In this document: in pieces, positions 42,679 to 51,126 of the stretch
Layout: every line of letters starts with the position of its first letter
Position numbering within the stretch: position 1 is the stretch's first letter
NCBI GenBank assembly: GCA_017621875.1
Contig: JAGASE010000001.1
Span: 248,001 to 312,000, forward strand
DNA from: Clostridia bacterium
GTDB taxonomy: Bacteria; Bacillota; Clostridia; UBA1381
Length of the DNA stretch: 64,000 nucleotides
Reading direction: 5' to 3'
The notes under the pieces: model-generated
Databases searched by the model: none
What the model saw: the letters and a program-made list of their open reading frames with translations, nothing else
What the model was told of the DNA's origin: nothing
Translations under genes and position numbers: made by a program

Positions 42679-43429
42679 ATTTACTAAGCTCCTTCATATA
42701 TTCCTTTGACGGGATTTCAAATTCTGTTATTGGCTTGCATAGTGCTTTTGCCTTTGCAGTGCCTAATGAATGATAAGGTAAAAGCTCATATGCAACCACG
42801 TTTTTTAGTGTCCCTGAAAATTCTGATATTTTATCTATCTCCTGATTTATTCGGGGGATTACAGGTGTTCTCAAAATAATCGGAATATTCAGCTTGTCAA
42901 GCATTTTGAAATGCTCTTTTATATTATAATTATCTGTCCCTAAATATTTTTTGTGTAGCTCGCCGTCCCATATTTTTAGGTCTGCCATTATGAAATCAAG
43001 ATTTTTAAAAATGTCCTCATCATAGTATATAAGCGAGGTTTCGACAGCACAGCCTATATCGGAGTTTTTGCACAGTCTGATTATTTCCTTCAAAAAATCC
43101 TTTTGTGCCAGCGGCTCGCCGCCTGAAAATGTTACTCCTCCGTTTTCGCCGTAGTAGTCCTTATCAAGAAGAATTTCGCAAAGCAGCTCATCTGGCGTAT
43201 ATTCCTTGCCGCAAACTACTTTTGCACCGGCAAAGCAGCCTTCGCTGCACTTTCCGCAGCCAATACATTTTTCGGGATAATGTAAAATTTCTTTTTCAAA
43301 AGATATGCATTCGGGATTGTGGCACCACGGGCAGGAAAGCGGACAGCCCTTGAAAAAGATAGTTGTGCGTATTCCGTATCCGTCGTGAATAGATGCCCGT
43401 TGTATATCGGTTATCAGTCCTTTAATCAC
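42662..43429 (-). CDS. Glycyl radical enzyme activase (radical SAM)
   Basis: The 255-residue protein starts with ASIHDGYGIRTTIFFKGCPLSCPWCHNPE, where Cys29, Cys33 and Cys36 hold the radical-SAM cluster. A short ferredoxin-like insert with CIGCGKCSEGC (Cys55, 58, 61, 65) holds one extra 4Fe-4S cluster. Many activases of non-PFL glycyl radical enzymes have two such clusters, so this insert is reduced. [13 protein letters not shown] follows. It would form the Gly713 radical on the adjacent enzyme, whose start codon it overlaps. Confidence 0.94.
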   Translation of the reverse strand: MIKGLITDIQRASIHDGYGIRTTIFFKGCPLSCPWCHNPECISFEKEILHYPEKCIGCGKCSEGCFAGAKVVCGKEYTPDELLCEILLDKDYYGENGGVTFSGGEPLAQKDFLKEIIRLCKNSDIGCAVETSLIYYDEDIFKNLDFIMADLKIWDGELHKKYLGTDNYNIKEHFKMLDKLNIPIILRTPVIPRINQEIDKISEFSGTLKNVVAYELLPYHSLGTAKAKALCKPITEFEIPSKEYMKELSKYAYIR

Positions 43430-44522
43430 GGATTTCTTCCTCTTTTCTGCTTGCGGAACTCTTTATGGCTGCGTCTAAAATTGACATAACCTTCATATTT
43501 TCCTTTAGTGTCAGCATCGGATGGATTTCTTTGCCGTATATTTTATAATTTGCATACTGCCACGGCATATTTTTAAATTCATCACCAACCTCGATATCGG
43601 GAAGCTCAATTTCGTTTCCGTAAATATCATATGCTTTAACGTCGGGCTGATTTTCCGCACCGCCCGTGCACATTATAACGCCATCGGTGCAAAGCACCAT
43701 CGGACCTGAAGGGATAACGGCTCTCGGAGTTGACCATGTTCCCTCAATTACCGACATTTTTCCGTCATAGCGGATAACTGCGGCAAAATTGTCCTCGGTA
43801 TCGCCAAAGGGAGTGTTAAGATTTTCTCCGACCGAGACCACGCTTGTTGCACCGCTGCCCAAAAACCATTCCGAGAAAAAGCAACCGTAGCAGCAAATAT
43901 CGAGGTATACGCCGCCTCCAAGCTGTGATTTATGCCACCACGTTTTTGCACGCTGCTCGTCGGTCATTTCCTCGGCATTTTCCGAAACGCCTCTGTGCTT
44001 GGCACCTTTTCCCAAAGGTCCTGTGTGACCGTTTATATATCGTAATTTAATCGGCTCTCCAACGATTTTTTTGTCGAGTGCAGCTTTCATTTTAAGAATG
44101 TATTTACGCCACACAACGGGCCAGTTTACGACTGCCTCAATGCTATATTTTTTTACGCTTTCTTCTATTTTTTTTGCTTCATCAAGACTTACCGCGATAG
44201 GCTTTTCTATTGAAACATTCACGCCTCTTTTTGCACATTCTGTGACTATTTCGGGCTTTTTACAGTTTTCGGCCATGATGAATGCAATATCCGGCTTGAC
44301 CTCGTCAAGCATTACTCTGTAGTCGTCATAAACCTTGCTGCAGTAGTTGTTTTTTACATTTTCCATGTTCCACTTCGGTGTGTACCGAAGCGGCGGGATT
44401 TCCTCTGTGTTTTCCGCACAATCTGCAATAGCACAAAGCTCAAAATCCGGCTGCTCATGAATATACAGTGCGATTTCGTTTACATGCATATGTGAAAATC
44501 CGATTATTACTGATTTTATCAT
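43422..44522 (-). CDS. Gfo/Idh/MocA family oxidoreductase (third of the operon)
   Basis: The N-terminal Rossmann domain begins MIKSVIIGFSHMHVNEIA, a diverged version of the GxGxxG loop, with VSIEKPIAVSLDEA carrying the family EKP lysine. The C-terminal domain has LGGGVYLDICCYGCFFSEWFLG, equivalent to the GGGxxxDxxxH substrate region but with Cys-Tyr in place of the usual His. Length 366 is normal. The altered nucleotide loop and missing His suggest a changed substrate or a non-standard role. It overlaps its neighbours by four and eight bases. Confidence 0.85.
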   Translation of the reverse strand: MIKSVIIGFSHMHVNEIALYIHEQPDFELCAIADCAENTEEIPPLRYTPKWNMENVKNNYCSKVYDDYRVMLDEVKPDIAFIMAENCKKPEIVTECAKRGVNVSIEKPIAVSLDEAKKIEESVKKYSIEAVVNWPVVWRKYILKMKAALDKKIVGEPIKLRYINGHTGPLGKGAKHRGVSENAEEMTDEQRAKTWWHKSQLGGGVYLDICCYGCFFSEWFLGSGATSVVSVGENLNTPFGDTEDNFAAVIRYDGKMSVIEGTWSTPRAVIPSGPMVLCTDGVIMCTGGAENQPDVKAYDIYGNEIELPDIEVGDEFKNMPWQYANYKIYGKEIHPMLTLKENMKVMSILDAAIKSSASRKEEEIRD

Positions 44523-45598
44523 TTTAATTCCTCCATAAATATCTCACGACCAAGCTCTGCAGAACGGTAGAAGAGGTCGATTATTGCGGAAACGTTAATT
44601 GTTTCCTCCGGCGTTACTATCGGGCTTTCTTCGCCTTTTAAAGCCTTTCTCAGGTTGTCGGCAAGGAAAATATGTCCAGGGAATTTTGAGTCATAAGGAA
44701 TTTTGGTGGGCATAAGGTGTTCTTCGGAGTTTTCGCCTGAATATATTTTACATTCAGGAAGATAAACTCCTCTTTTTTTGCCAATTAAGCGTATATCTGA
44801 CGCTTCGGGCATATTTGCAGCCCACGCAACCTTAAAGGACACCTGTGCATTATTTTCAAAGGTGATTATACCGCTTGAAAAATCCTCAACGTCCATTTCG
44901 TCGGGATTAAATTTTCTGATATTATCCACATTTCCCGTTAATGCACCGCTTGATTCCAAAGAGCCAATTTCGTCCTTGTGGTTTTGCATTGTGACCGCAC
45001 GGACAGATTTTACTTTTTTGTTTCCCATAAGCCACACAAGTGCGTCCAGCATATGCACGCCGATGTCAATAAAAGCACCGCCGCAGCTTATTTTCTTCAT
45101 ATGAAATGTACCCCAGAACGGAATTCCTCGTCTGCGGATTCTTGAAAGCTCGCCGTAGTAAATGTCTTCAGTGCCGTTTTCATCAAGGTGCTTTTTTGCC
45201 GCCAGGCGGTCGGGAGTAAAACGCATACTCTGGCACGCCATTAAAATTTTTCCGTTTTTCTTAGCGGTATCAAACAATTCCACTGCGTCACTATATGTAA
45301 CCGCAAGCGGCTTTTCGCACAGCACATTTGCACCGTAGGAAAGAGCCATTAATGTGTATTCTTTATGGAAACAGTTTGGTACACAAACCGAAACCACATC
45401 CGGCTTTTGCTCCTTCAACATAGTTTCTGCATCGGTATAAAAGCAGTTGATGCCGTGCCTTTTCGCAGTTTCCCTTGCGGCCGTTTCATTTATATCGCAA
45501 ACGCCGACAATTTCATAGTCATCGGGAAAGCTTTTGAATGCCGGAATGTGTGCCGAATTTGCAATCATTCCGCAGCTTATTATGCATACTTTAAACAT
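44519..45598 (-). CDS. Gfo/Idh/MocA family oxidoreductase (second of the operon)
   Basis: A canonical family member of 359 residues: MFKVCIISCGMIANSAHIPAF at the start, NVLCEKPLAVTYSDAVELF (EKP), and GGAFIDIGVHMLDALVWLMG with the catalytic-type Asp and His. These enzymes oxidise or reduce a sugar hydroxyl with NAD(P). It overlaps the isomerase-like gene upstream by eight bases and the third dehydrogenase by four. Confidence 0.9.
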   Translation of the reverse strand: MFKVCIISCGMIANSAHIPAFKSFPDDYEIVGVCDINETAARETAKRHGINCFYTDAETMLKEQKPDVVSVCVPNCFHKEYTLMALSYGANVLCEKPLAVTYSDAVELFDTAKKNGKILMACQSMRFTPDRLAAKKHLDENGTEDIYYGELSRIRRRGIPFWGTFHMKKISCGGAFIDIGVHMLDALVWLMGNKKVKSVRAVTMQNHKDEIGSLESSGALTGNVDNIRKFNPDEMDVEDFSSGIITFENNAQVSFKVAWAANMPEASDIRLIGKKRGVYLPECKIYSGENSEEHLMPTKIPYDSKFPGHIFLADNLRKALKGEESPIVTPEETINVSAIIDLFYRSAELGREIFMEELK

Positions 45599-46364
45599 TT
45601 TCTGCCTCCTTTAAAAATCCCAAAGTTTCGCCGTCGTGTTTTGTGCTTCTATATTCCAAACCAATAAAACCGGCGTAATCAGTTTTATTGATTTCGCGGA
45701 TTATGCTTACATAATCCACATTACCTGTGCCCGGCTCATGCCTGCCGGGAGCGTCTGCAACATGAAAATGACCGATTAAATCAATGTTCTTTAAAACCTC
45801 ATCTAAATTAAAATCACCCATCATATTTTGGTGATAAATGTCATACAGCATTTTTATATTGGTACTGCCGACTTTTTTCAAAAGCTCAAATATCGGCTTT
45901 GCATAAGGCATTGAGTAGTTTTTTCGGTCAATGTCATTGAGCGGCTCGATTATGAGAGTAACATCTTCCTTTTCAACAATCGGTTTTGCCGCCATAAGGC
46001 ATTTTAAAACATTCTCCTCACTGTATTTCGCATTTTCGCCGATTAAGACAATCATTGCCGAGGCTTTCAGCTTTTTATAAACAGGTATACTCTCGGAAAG
46101 TGCTTTTAAAAAGTCATCACATCTTCCCGCATTTAAAATACCTCGTGATAAGTCATATGAAAGGTTTTCGTTCGCAGAATCAATATTGAAAACGGAAACG
46201 GACATATTTTCACTGTCCAAAAGATTGCGTATGCTGCCAATATCCTTGTTGGTCCATTTCCAAAATTCGACCGTATTAATACCGCTTTTTTTGACCTCGC
46301 CAAAGCGGTCGTAAAAATCGCAGTATGAATACATCATATCTATGCAGCAGCTTATTTTTGCCAA
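45591..46364 (-). CDS. Hydroxypyruvate isomerase-like sugar-phosphate isomerase/epimerase (TIM barrel)
   Basis: The 257-residue protein has the AP-endonuclease-2-type TIM barrel. Metal-binding motifs typical of Hyi-like enzymes are LIIEPLN (Glu), MLYDIYHQNMM (Asp/His), IGHFHVADAPGRHEPGTGNVDY (His) and FIGLEYRST (Glu). Relatives isomerise or epimerise keto-sugars, and some act on 3-keto-glycosides made by Gfo/Idh enzymes. Encoded between Gfo/Idh genes, it probably acts on the product of one of them. Confidence 0.88.
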   Translation of the reverse strand: MAKISCCIDMMYSYCDFYDRFGEVKKSGINTVEFWKWTNKDIGSIRNLLDSENMSVSVFNIDSANENLSYDLSRGILNAGRCDDFLKALSESIPVYKKLKASAMIVLIGENAKYSEENVLKCLMAAKPIVEKEDVTLIIEPLNDIDRKNYSMPYAKPIFELLKKVGSTNIKMLYDIYHQNMMGDFNLDEVLKNIDLIGHFHVADAPGRHEPGTGNVDYVSIIREINKTDYAGFIGLEYRSTKHDGETLGFLKEAENV

Positions 46365-46390
46365 TTAAATCACGCTCCTTTACAGGTATA

Positions 46391-47656
46391 TCAATAAGGC
46401 TTTTCGTCAAAATCTATTGTTCCCCAATCATCGGGAGCTTTTCCTACATATGGAATTTTAAGTGTTTTGCCGCCCAGCATTGCACTTTCGTGTGCCTTTA
46501 TTCCGGTAATGGTATATGTAGCCGCCATCCATGGGTTCACGGGCGGCAGTTTTCCTGTTATAACAGCTCTTACGAAATCATCTACCAAGAATATGTGTGA
46601 GCCGTTGTGCCCCATAACGGCATTAACGTGTGCGTTTTGGTCGATGGTCAATAAATTTTGCGGAAGTCTTTTGAGGTTGTGTATTTTTGAAAAGCCCATC
46701 ATATAGAAATAATCGGTTCGGCCGTCCTCCTCACGCATTTTGCCCTTGTTATTGACAAAATTGAAGGTGTTGATTTCATCACTGACTGTTTCTGAGGTGA
46801 ACTCGCCATTTTGAGGTACGTTTCTGCTAAAAAGATGCTGATTTCCGCTGCCCTCATATGCCCCTTTGTCGCCGTATAAGCCTGTGATATATGATGTCGG
46901 TCTTACGTTACCGCAGCGTCTGAATTCATTAATACGAGCGATTCCGCCGCCGCTCATTCTAAGGATTGCGGTTTCGTTGCTAAAGGGATTGTCCCAGTCA
47001 TTATTTCCCTTGCCGTAAATTCCATCGCCTTCTGTATCCTCATAACCAAAGCAGGTTACGTCAAGCGGATATTGGTCTATTGCCGAAAAAAGCATAGACA
47101 TGGAATGAGTTGCGTAATACATGGGCGGAATACCGGCAATTCTCTTCCAATTATCGCCCTGTGCGGAGAACGAGCCGTACATATCCATAATATCATGATA
47201 ATACTGCGATTCGCCGTAAACAAATTTGCCAAATCTTCCGGCTTGGTAGTTTTCTCTGCACCAGACTGCACAAGGGAAGTAGTAGCAGGTTTCCGCCATC
47301 ATATATATGAGCCGCTTTTCCTCTGCGATTTTCAGTATTTCCATTACCTCTTCCTCGGTACAGCCCATCGGAACGGCAGAAAATACGTGTTTCCCGGATT
47401 TAAGCCCCTGAATTACCATTGGACCATGCTGATGCCGCTGTGAAAAAATTCCCACGCAATTAAGTTCGGGCACCTTTTCGAGCATTTCATCATATGATGA
47501 ATACATTTCAATACCGTAAGTTTCTGAAATATGCTTTCTTCGGTCGGCGATAAGCTCCGCACCGACTACTTTACCTACGCCCGGATGCTGAAGCCATATA
47601 TCTAAAAAGCTTTCAGAAAATTCGCCGAAGCCTACTATGCCTATGTTTACTTTCAT
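46391..47656 (-). CDS. Gfo/Idh/MocA family oxidoreductase (first of the operon)
   Basis: The 421-residue protein begins MKVNIGIVGFGEFSESFLDIW (GxGxx-type nucleotide loop) and has HVFSAVPMGCTEEEVMEIL where EKP is normally found, so the conserved Glu-Lys-Pro is replaced by Ala-Val-Pro. ATHSMSMLFSAIDQYPLDV follows. It is longer than its two paralogues downstream, with an extended C-terminal sheet. Loss of EKP makes ordinary dehydrogenase chemistry uncertain; lyase-like or deglycosidase relatives exist. It is the first gene after the divergent promoter, with a GAGGTGG ribosome-binding site. Confidence 0.83.
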   Translation of the reverse strand: MKVNIGIVGFGEFSESFLDIWLQHPGVGKVVGAELIADRRKHISETYGIEMYSSYDEMLEKVPELNCVGIFSQRHQHGPMVIQGLKSGKHVFSAVPMGCTEEEVMEILKIAEEKRLIYMMAETCYYFPCAVWCRENYQAGRFGKFVYGESQYYHDIMDMYGSFSAQGDNWKRIAGIPPMYYATHSMSMLFSAIDQYPLDVTCFGYEDTEGDGIYGKGNNDWDNPFSNETAILRMSGGGIARINEFRRCGNVRPTSYITGLYGDKGAYEGSGNQHLFSRNVPQNGEFTSETVSDEINTFNFVNNKGKMREEDGRTDYFYMMGFSKIHNLKRLPQNLLTIDQNAHVNAVMGHNGSHIFLVDDFVRAVITGKLPPVNPWMAATYTITGIKAHESAMLGGKTLKIPYVGKAPDDWGTIDFDEKPY

Positions 47657-47698
47657 TTAACCACCTCGTAAAATGTCTCTTTTATAGAGAAATAATAT

Positions 47699-47727
47699 AC
47701 TATAATTATTCTTTTTGCTATAGACAA
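47699..47727 (-). promoter_or_regulatory. Promoter of the glycyl radical enzyme operon
   Basis: On the minus strand TTGTCT (47722-47727) and TATAGT (47699-47704) have a 17-bp spacer. Its -35 lies on the same bases as the -35 of the divergent AraC gene. Confidence 0.7.
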
Positions 47728-47749
47728 AACGGTATTTTTGTTGTATAAT
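47721..47749 (+). promoter_or_regulatory. Promoter of the AraC gene divergent from the glycyl radical operon
   Basis: TAGACA (47721-47726) and TATAAT (47744-47749) with a 17-bp spacer. RNA polymerase cannot easily occupy both divergent promoters at once. Confidence 0.75.
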
Positions 47750-47772
47750 TTGAGTAAAAGGAGGTATGGGAT

Positions 47773-48582
47773 ATGTACGAAAAATTCAAGGAGCTTATGA
47801 AGACTGATTTCAGGCTTGAAAATCTGCATACAATTTCAAATACTGTAACGCCTCCGGTGCCCTTTGTGTGCAGCCATAACTGTGTTTTGCACGACAGATT
47901 TTTCTATATTGTAAAAGGAAAGATTATTTTTGACTCAAATACTAAAAAGGAGCAGTCTTTTTCGGCAGGAGATATTGTTTATCTGCCTTATGACATAACC
48001 TATACCTCGATGTGGGACACGGCGGAGAGTGGTGAATATATATCGGTTAATTTTATGATGTTTGATGAGGAAAACAGGCTTTTATCTATTGCGGACAGAA
48101 TCACCTTGCTGATACATGATTCCTCAAAAAAATATTTTGACCTATTTAATGAAATACATAAAGTCTGGTCCTTCGGCTCACTTGGATACGGTATTAAAAG
48201 CAAATCTCTTTTTTACAATCTCTGCTTTCAGCTTACTGCCGATTTTGAAAGCAAGAGCCTGAAAAAACAACATTCGGGAATTTACAAAACGATACTATTC
48301 CTTGAAAATAATTATATGTCGGATATTTCGACGGGGGAGCTTGCGAGAATGTGTGGTCTTAAAGAATGTATGTTCCGCAGACTGTTTAAAAAAATCAAGG
48401 GAATGTCGCCTGTCAAATACAGAAATATGCTGCGTGTGAAAAAAGCTCACGAAATGCTTTCAAGCGGGGAATTTACTGTTATAGAGGCTGCAATCGTAAC
48501 CAACTTTAACGACGCAAGCTTTTTTAACCGTGAGTTTAAAAAATATTACGGAATAAATCCGTCAGAATGCATCCCTAAATAG
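47773..48582 (+). CDS. AraC-family transcriptional regulator of the glycyl radical operon
   Basis: An N-terminal cupin-type ligand domain (HNCVLHDRFFYIVKGKIIFD, then FSAGDIVYLPYD) is followed by two AraC helix-turn-helix units (DISTGELARMCGLKECMFRRLFKKIKGMSPVKY and FTVIEAAIVTNFNDASFFNREFKKYYG). AAAAGGAGG precedes the ATG. Divergent position and overlapping promoters make it the likely sugar-responsive activator of the six-gene operon. Confidence 0.93.
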   Translation: MYEKFKELMKTDFRLENLHTISNTVTPPVPFVCSHNCVLHDRFFYIVKGKIIFDSNTKKEQSFSAGDIVYLPYDITYTSMWDTAESGEYISVNFMMFDEENRLLSIADRITLLIHDSSKKYFDLFNEIHKVWSFGSLGYGIKSKSLFYNLCFQLTADFESKSLKKQHSGIYKTILFLENNYMSDISTGELARMCGLKECMFRRLFKKIKGMSPVKYRNMLRVKKAHEMLSSGEFTVIEAAIVTNFNDASFFNREFKKYYGINPSECIPK

Positions 48583-48620
48583 AAGGCTACAGAAAATAAA
48601 ATATAATAATCAACAAAATA

Positions 48621-48649
48621 TTGCTTTTTTATCCAATTAATGATATAAT
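48621..48649 (+). promoter_or_regulatory. Promoter of the small membrane protein gene
   Basis: TTGCTT (48621-48626) and TATAAT (48644-48649) with a 17-bp spacer. Confidence 0.65.
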
Positions 48650-48670
48650 CACCAATAAGAGGTGATCTTA

Positions 48671-49183
48671 TTGGCGTATCTTAATGAAATTATAAGTGGT
48701 GTTATCGTTACCTTAATTGTAACTTTTCTTATATTTTTCGGCACAAAAATCATCAACTTCTTCAAAAAATTATTTACAGAATTAAATGGAAAAGCAGAGG
48801 TAAGGAAAGAAATATCACAATTAATCAATAAAGCGAATGATGAAATAAAAAAGGGAGTTAAGTCATACATCACCGAAGACAGCCCCAACAATTTGTTTAT
48901 CGTAAGGGCTTTATTCAACTCTACTGCCCGAAAATACGGAGTGCCTATTGAAAAATTAAACTCATTAGTAGAAATATGCGAAGATGTAATTAAGGAAATT
49001 AACGATGATGACCTTTTGGTTAAGACAGAAAAAGAAGCAAGAATGGAAAATGTTGTTAGGAATATCAAAGAGCTTCAAAATCTGTCTGATGTGCCGAAGG
49101 TTGCCGATACCACAGCGGAGAAAAATAATGCGGAAACCGAGCGGATTGAGAGTGAAAGCGAGAATGATGGCTTAAAAGTGTAG
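48671..49183 (+). CDS. Small membrane-anchored protein of unknown function
   Basis: The N-terminal helix IISGVIVTLIVTFLIFFGTKII spans the membrane. A charged, mostly helical cytoplasmic region of about 140 residues follows, ending in a Glu/Asn/Ser-rich tail. The start is probably TTG 48671, preceded by AGAGGTGAT with five-base spacing; an in-frame GTG at 48662 overlaps that site. No family is recognised. It stands alone with its own promoter. Confidence 0.6.
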   Translation: MAYLNEIISGVIVTLIVTFLIFFGTKIINFFKKLFTELNGKAEVRKEISQLINKANDEIKKGVKSYITEDSPNNLFIVRALFNSTARKYGVPIEKLNSLVEICEDVIKEINDDDLLVKTEKEARMENVVRNIKELQNLSDVPKVADTTAEKNNAETERIESESENDGLKV

Positions 49184-49236
49184 CGTAAAGATGTGCATTG
49201 TGATGAAATTTCAGCTTATAATCAGAAAATCCTGTC

Positions 49237-49406
49237 ATGGATAAGTTCAACGTCGTGCTTGAGGTAAAATTCAACGGATTTTTACTTGATTATATCAGGG
49301 GCTTTATAAACAGTATAAATTAGATATGGACAATGCCTTTATTCGTGCCGACATGGAAATGTATGAGCAAAAGAAAGCCAAAAATGTACTCAGATACATA
49401 TTTTAA
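49237..49406 (+). pseudogene. Possible frameshifted gene remnant
   Basis: The gap 49184-49510 contains a 28-codon frame (ATG 49237, FNVVLEVKFNGFLLDYIRGF) ending at TAG 49321. In another frame LDMDNAFIRADMEMYEQKKAKN follows, up to TAA 49404. The second part loosely resembles the end of a GGDEF domain (ADxxMYxxK). Joined by one frameshift it could be a decayed gene, but the evidence is thin. The gap otherwise holds only the pyrophosphatase promoter. Confidence 0.2.
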
Positions 49407-49452
49407 AATCCGAATTCTGAGGTAAAATATTATTAATAAAAGCTGATAAGTA

Positions 49453-49481
49453 TTTACTTCTTATAAATTTTATGATAGAAT
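49453..49481 (+). promoter_or_regulatory. Promoter of ppa
   Basis: TTTACT (49453-49458) and TAGAAT (49476-49481) with a 17-bp spacer, about 30 bp before the pyrophosphatase start. Confidence 0.55.
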
Positions 49482-49510
49482 TACTACTGTCAAATGAAAG
49501 GAGCGTTTTT

Positions 49511-50044
49511 ATGTCTAATATATGGCACGATATTTCACCAAAGAGAATAAATGCAGATGATTTTATTTGCGTTATCGAAATATCAAAAGGAAGCAAGAAA
49601 AAGTATGAGCTTGATAAGGAAACAGGATATCTTCTTCTTGACAGAATTTTATATACATCAACTCATTATCCGGCAAACTACGGATTTATTCCGCGTACCT
49701 ACGGCGATGATAATGACCCGCTGGACGTGCTTTTGCTGTGCTCGGAGCAGATTGAACCAATGACCTTGGTGCGTGCATATCCTATTGGCGTCATATCCAT
49801 GATTGATAACGAAAGAAACGATGAAAAAATTATCGCAATTCCGTTTAATGACCCTAATTATAATATGTATAAGGACATCAGCGAGCTGCCAAGTCACGTT
49901 TTTGATGAAATGAGCCATTTCTTTAAGGTATATAAAAATCTGGAGAATAAAACAACCGCGGTCAACGAGGTTAGTAACCGCGAGGCATCGCTAAAGATAA
50001 TCGATAATGCTATAAATAATTATGTGGAAAAGTTTTGCAAGTAA
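49511..50044 (+). CDS. ppa: Family I inorganic pyrophosphatase
   Basis: The 177-residue enzyme hydrolyses pyrophosphate in the cytoplasm. Diagnostic motifs are VIEISKGSKKKYELDKETG, HYPANYGFIPRTYGDDNDPLDVLLL (the D-x-D-P-x-D metal site) and IAIPFNDPNY. ATG 49511 follows AAAGGAGCG; the longer frame from 49472 has no ribosome-binding site. Many Clostridia rely on other pyrophosphatases, so a family I enzyme is of some interest. A terminator follows. Confidence 0.95.
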   Translation: MSNIWHDISPKRINADDFICVIEISKGSKKKYELDKETGYLLLDRILYTSTHYPANYGFIPRTYGDDNDPLDVLLLCSEQIEPMTLVRAYPIGVISMIDNERNDEKIIAIPFNDPNYNMYKDISELPSHVFDEMSHFFKVYKNLENKTTAVNEVSNREASLKIIDNAINNYVEKFCK

Positions 50045-50081
50045 GAATTGCCTGAGCGTTCAGGGCTTACAAGCATGAAAT

Positions 50082-50115
50082 GGCAACCTTCTGTTCTTGA
50101 AGGTTGTTATTTTTC
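50082..50115 (+). terminator. Intrinsic terminator after ppa
   Basis: GGCAACCTTC pairs with GAAGGTTGTT around TGTTCTT, followed by ATTTTT. A small GCCTGA/TCAGGGC hairpin lies just upstream at 50050-50066. Confidence 0.85.
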
Positions 50116-50185
50116 GTTATACAATGAAATATCCCACAATACGGGGATATTTATTAAAATACAGACATGGAAGATAATAGAAATA

Positions 50186-50214
50186 TTTACATTTAAGTTC
50201 ATCTGTGCTATAAT
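50186..50214 (+). promoter_or_regulatory. Promoter of the MBL hydrolase/GH78 pair
   Basis: TTTACA (50186-50191) and TATAAT (50209-50214) with a 17-bp spacer. Confidence 0.7.
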
Positions 50215-50233
50215 AGCCGGGAGGTGGAAACAA

Positions 50234-51103
50234 ATGGACAAGCTTAAAATTACAGATGTAAGGGTTAATCCCGGGGACAGTGCGTTCCTTATTGATGACG
50301 GAAATACGGCTATTATGTATGATTCGGGCTTTGCGTTTACGGGCTACAGTGTGGCGGATAAAATTAAGGCTATACTTGGGGAGCGTAAGCTTAACTATAT
50401 ATTTCTTACTCATTCTCATTATGACCATGCGTTAGGCTCTGCTTATGCACTAAGGTATTGGCGTGGTGCAAAGGTTGTTGCAGGAGAATATGCGGCAAAA
50501 ATTTTTGCTAAGCCATCTGCAAAGGCGGTAATGCGTGACCTTGACAATAAATTTGCGAAAAAATGCGACGTTGACAGTTATGAAGACCTGATTGATGAGC
50601 TAAGGGTTGATATTCCTGTTTCGGACGGAGATGTGATAAAGGCGGGAGACCTGGAATTTATCGCACTTAATCTTCCGGGGCATACAAAATGCTCGATTGG
50701 GTATTATTGCCCAAGACTCAAACTGCTTTTGGGCTGCGAAACCATCGGAGTTTTTGACGGTAGTAGGGAGGTTGTGCCTTCCTATCTTGTGGGATACCAA
50801 ATGACGCTTGACTCAATCGCAAGGGTTGAAAAGCTTGACATTGAGAATATCCTTGTTCCGCATTACGGGTTTCTTGATAACGATAAAACCAAGCTTTATC
50901 TTAAAAGAGCAAAGGAAAGTGCGGCTGAAACCGCTGCCGACATAGCCGCAATGCTTAAGGCTGAAAAATCAAGAGAAGAGATTATGGAATATTTTAAAAA
51001 TAAATTTTATCACGGATATATAAAAGAGATTTATCCCATTGATGCGATGGAGCTTAACACCGGCATAATGATTGATTTATTAAAAAAAGAGCTTGATTAT
51101 TAA
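50234..51103 (+). CDS. MBL-fold metallohydrolase
   Basis: The 289-residue protein has the metallo-beta-lactamase signature THSHYDH (His60, His62, Asp64, His65). LNLPGHTKCSIGYY follows (third His ligand), then LLLGCETIG (bridging position, Glu in place of the usual Asp) and LVPHYG (last His). ATG 50234 follows GGGAGGTGG; the longer upstream frame crosses the promoter. A helical 60-residue C-terminal extension follows the core. Only 23 bp separate it from the GH78 gene. The natural substrate is not evident. Confidence 0.88.
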   Translation: MDKLKITDVRVNPGDSAFLIDDGNTAIMYDSGFAFTGYSVADKIKAILGERKLNYIFLTHSHYDHALGSAYALRYWRGAKVVAGEYAAKIFAKPSAKAVMRDLDNKFAKKCDVDSYEDLIDELRVDIPVSDGDVIKAGDLEFIALNLPGHTKCSIGYYCPRLKLLLGCETIGVFDGSREVVPSYLVGYQMTLDSIARVEKLDIENILVPHYGFLDNDKTKLYLKRAKESAAETAADIAAMLKAEKSREEIMEYFKNKFYHGYIKEIYPIDAMELNTGIMIDLLKKELDY

Positions 51104-51126
51104 AAAGTATAAGAAAGAGGTAAACT

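Noticed and set aside
50048-50233. Longer start for the MBL-fold protein at 50048
   Set aside because: The extension crosses the ppa terminator and the promoter at 50186-50214; ATG 50234 has a good ribosome-binding site.
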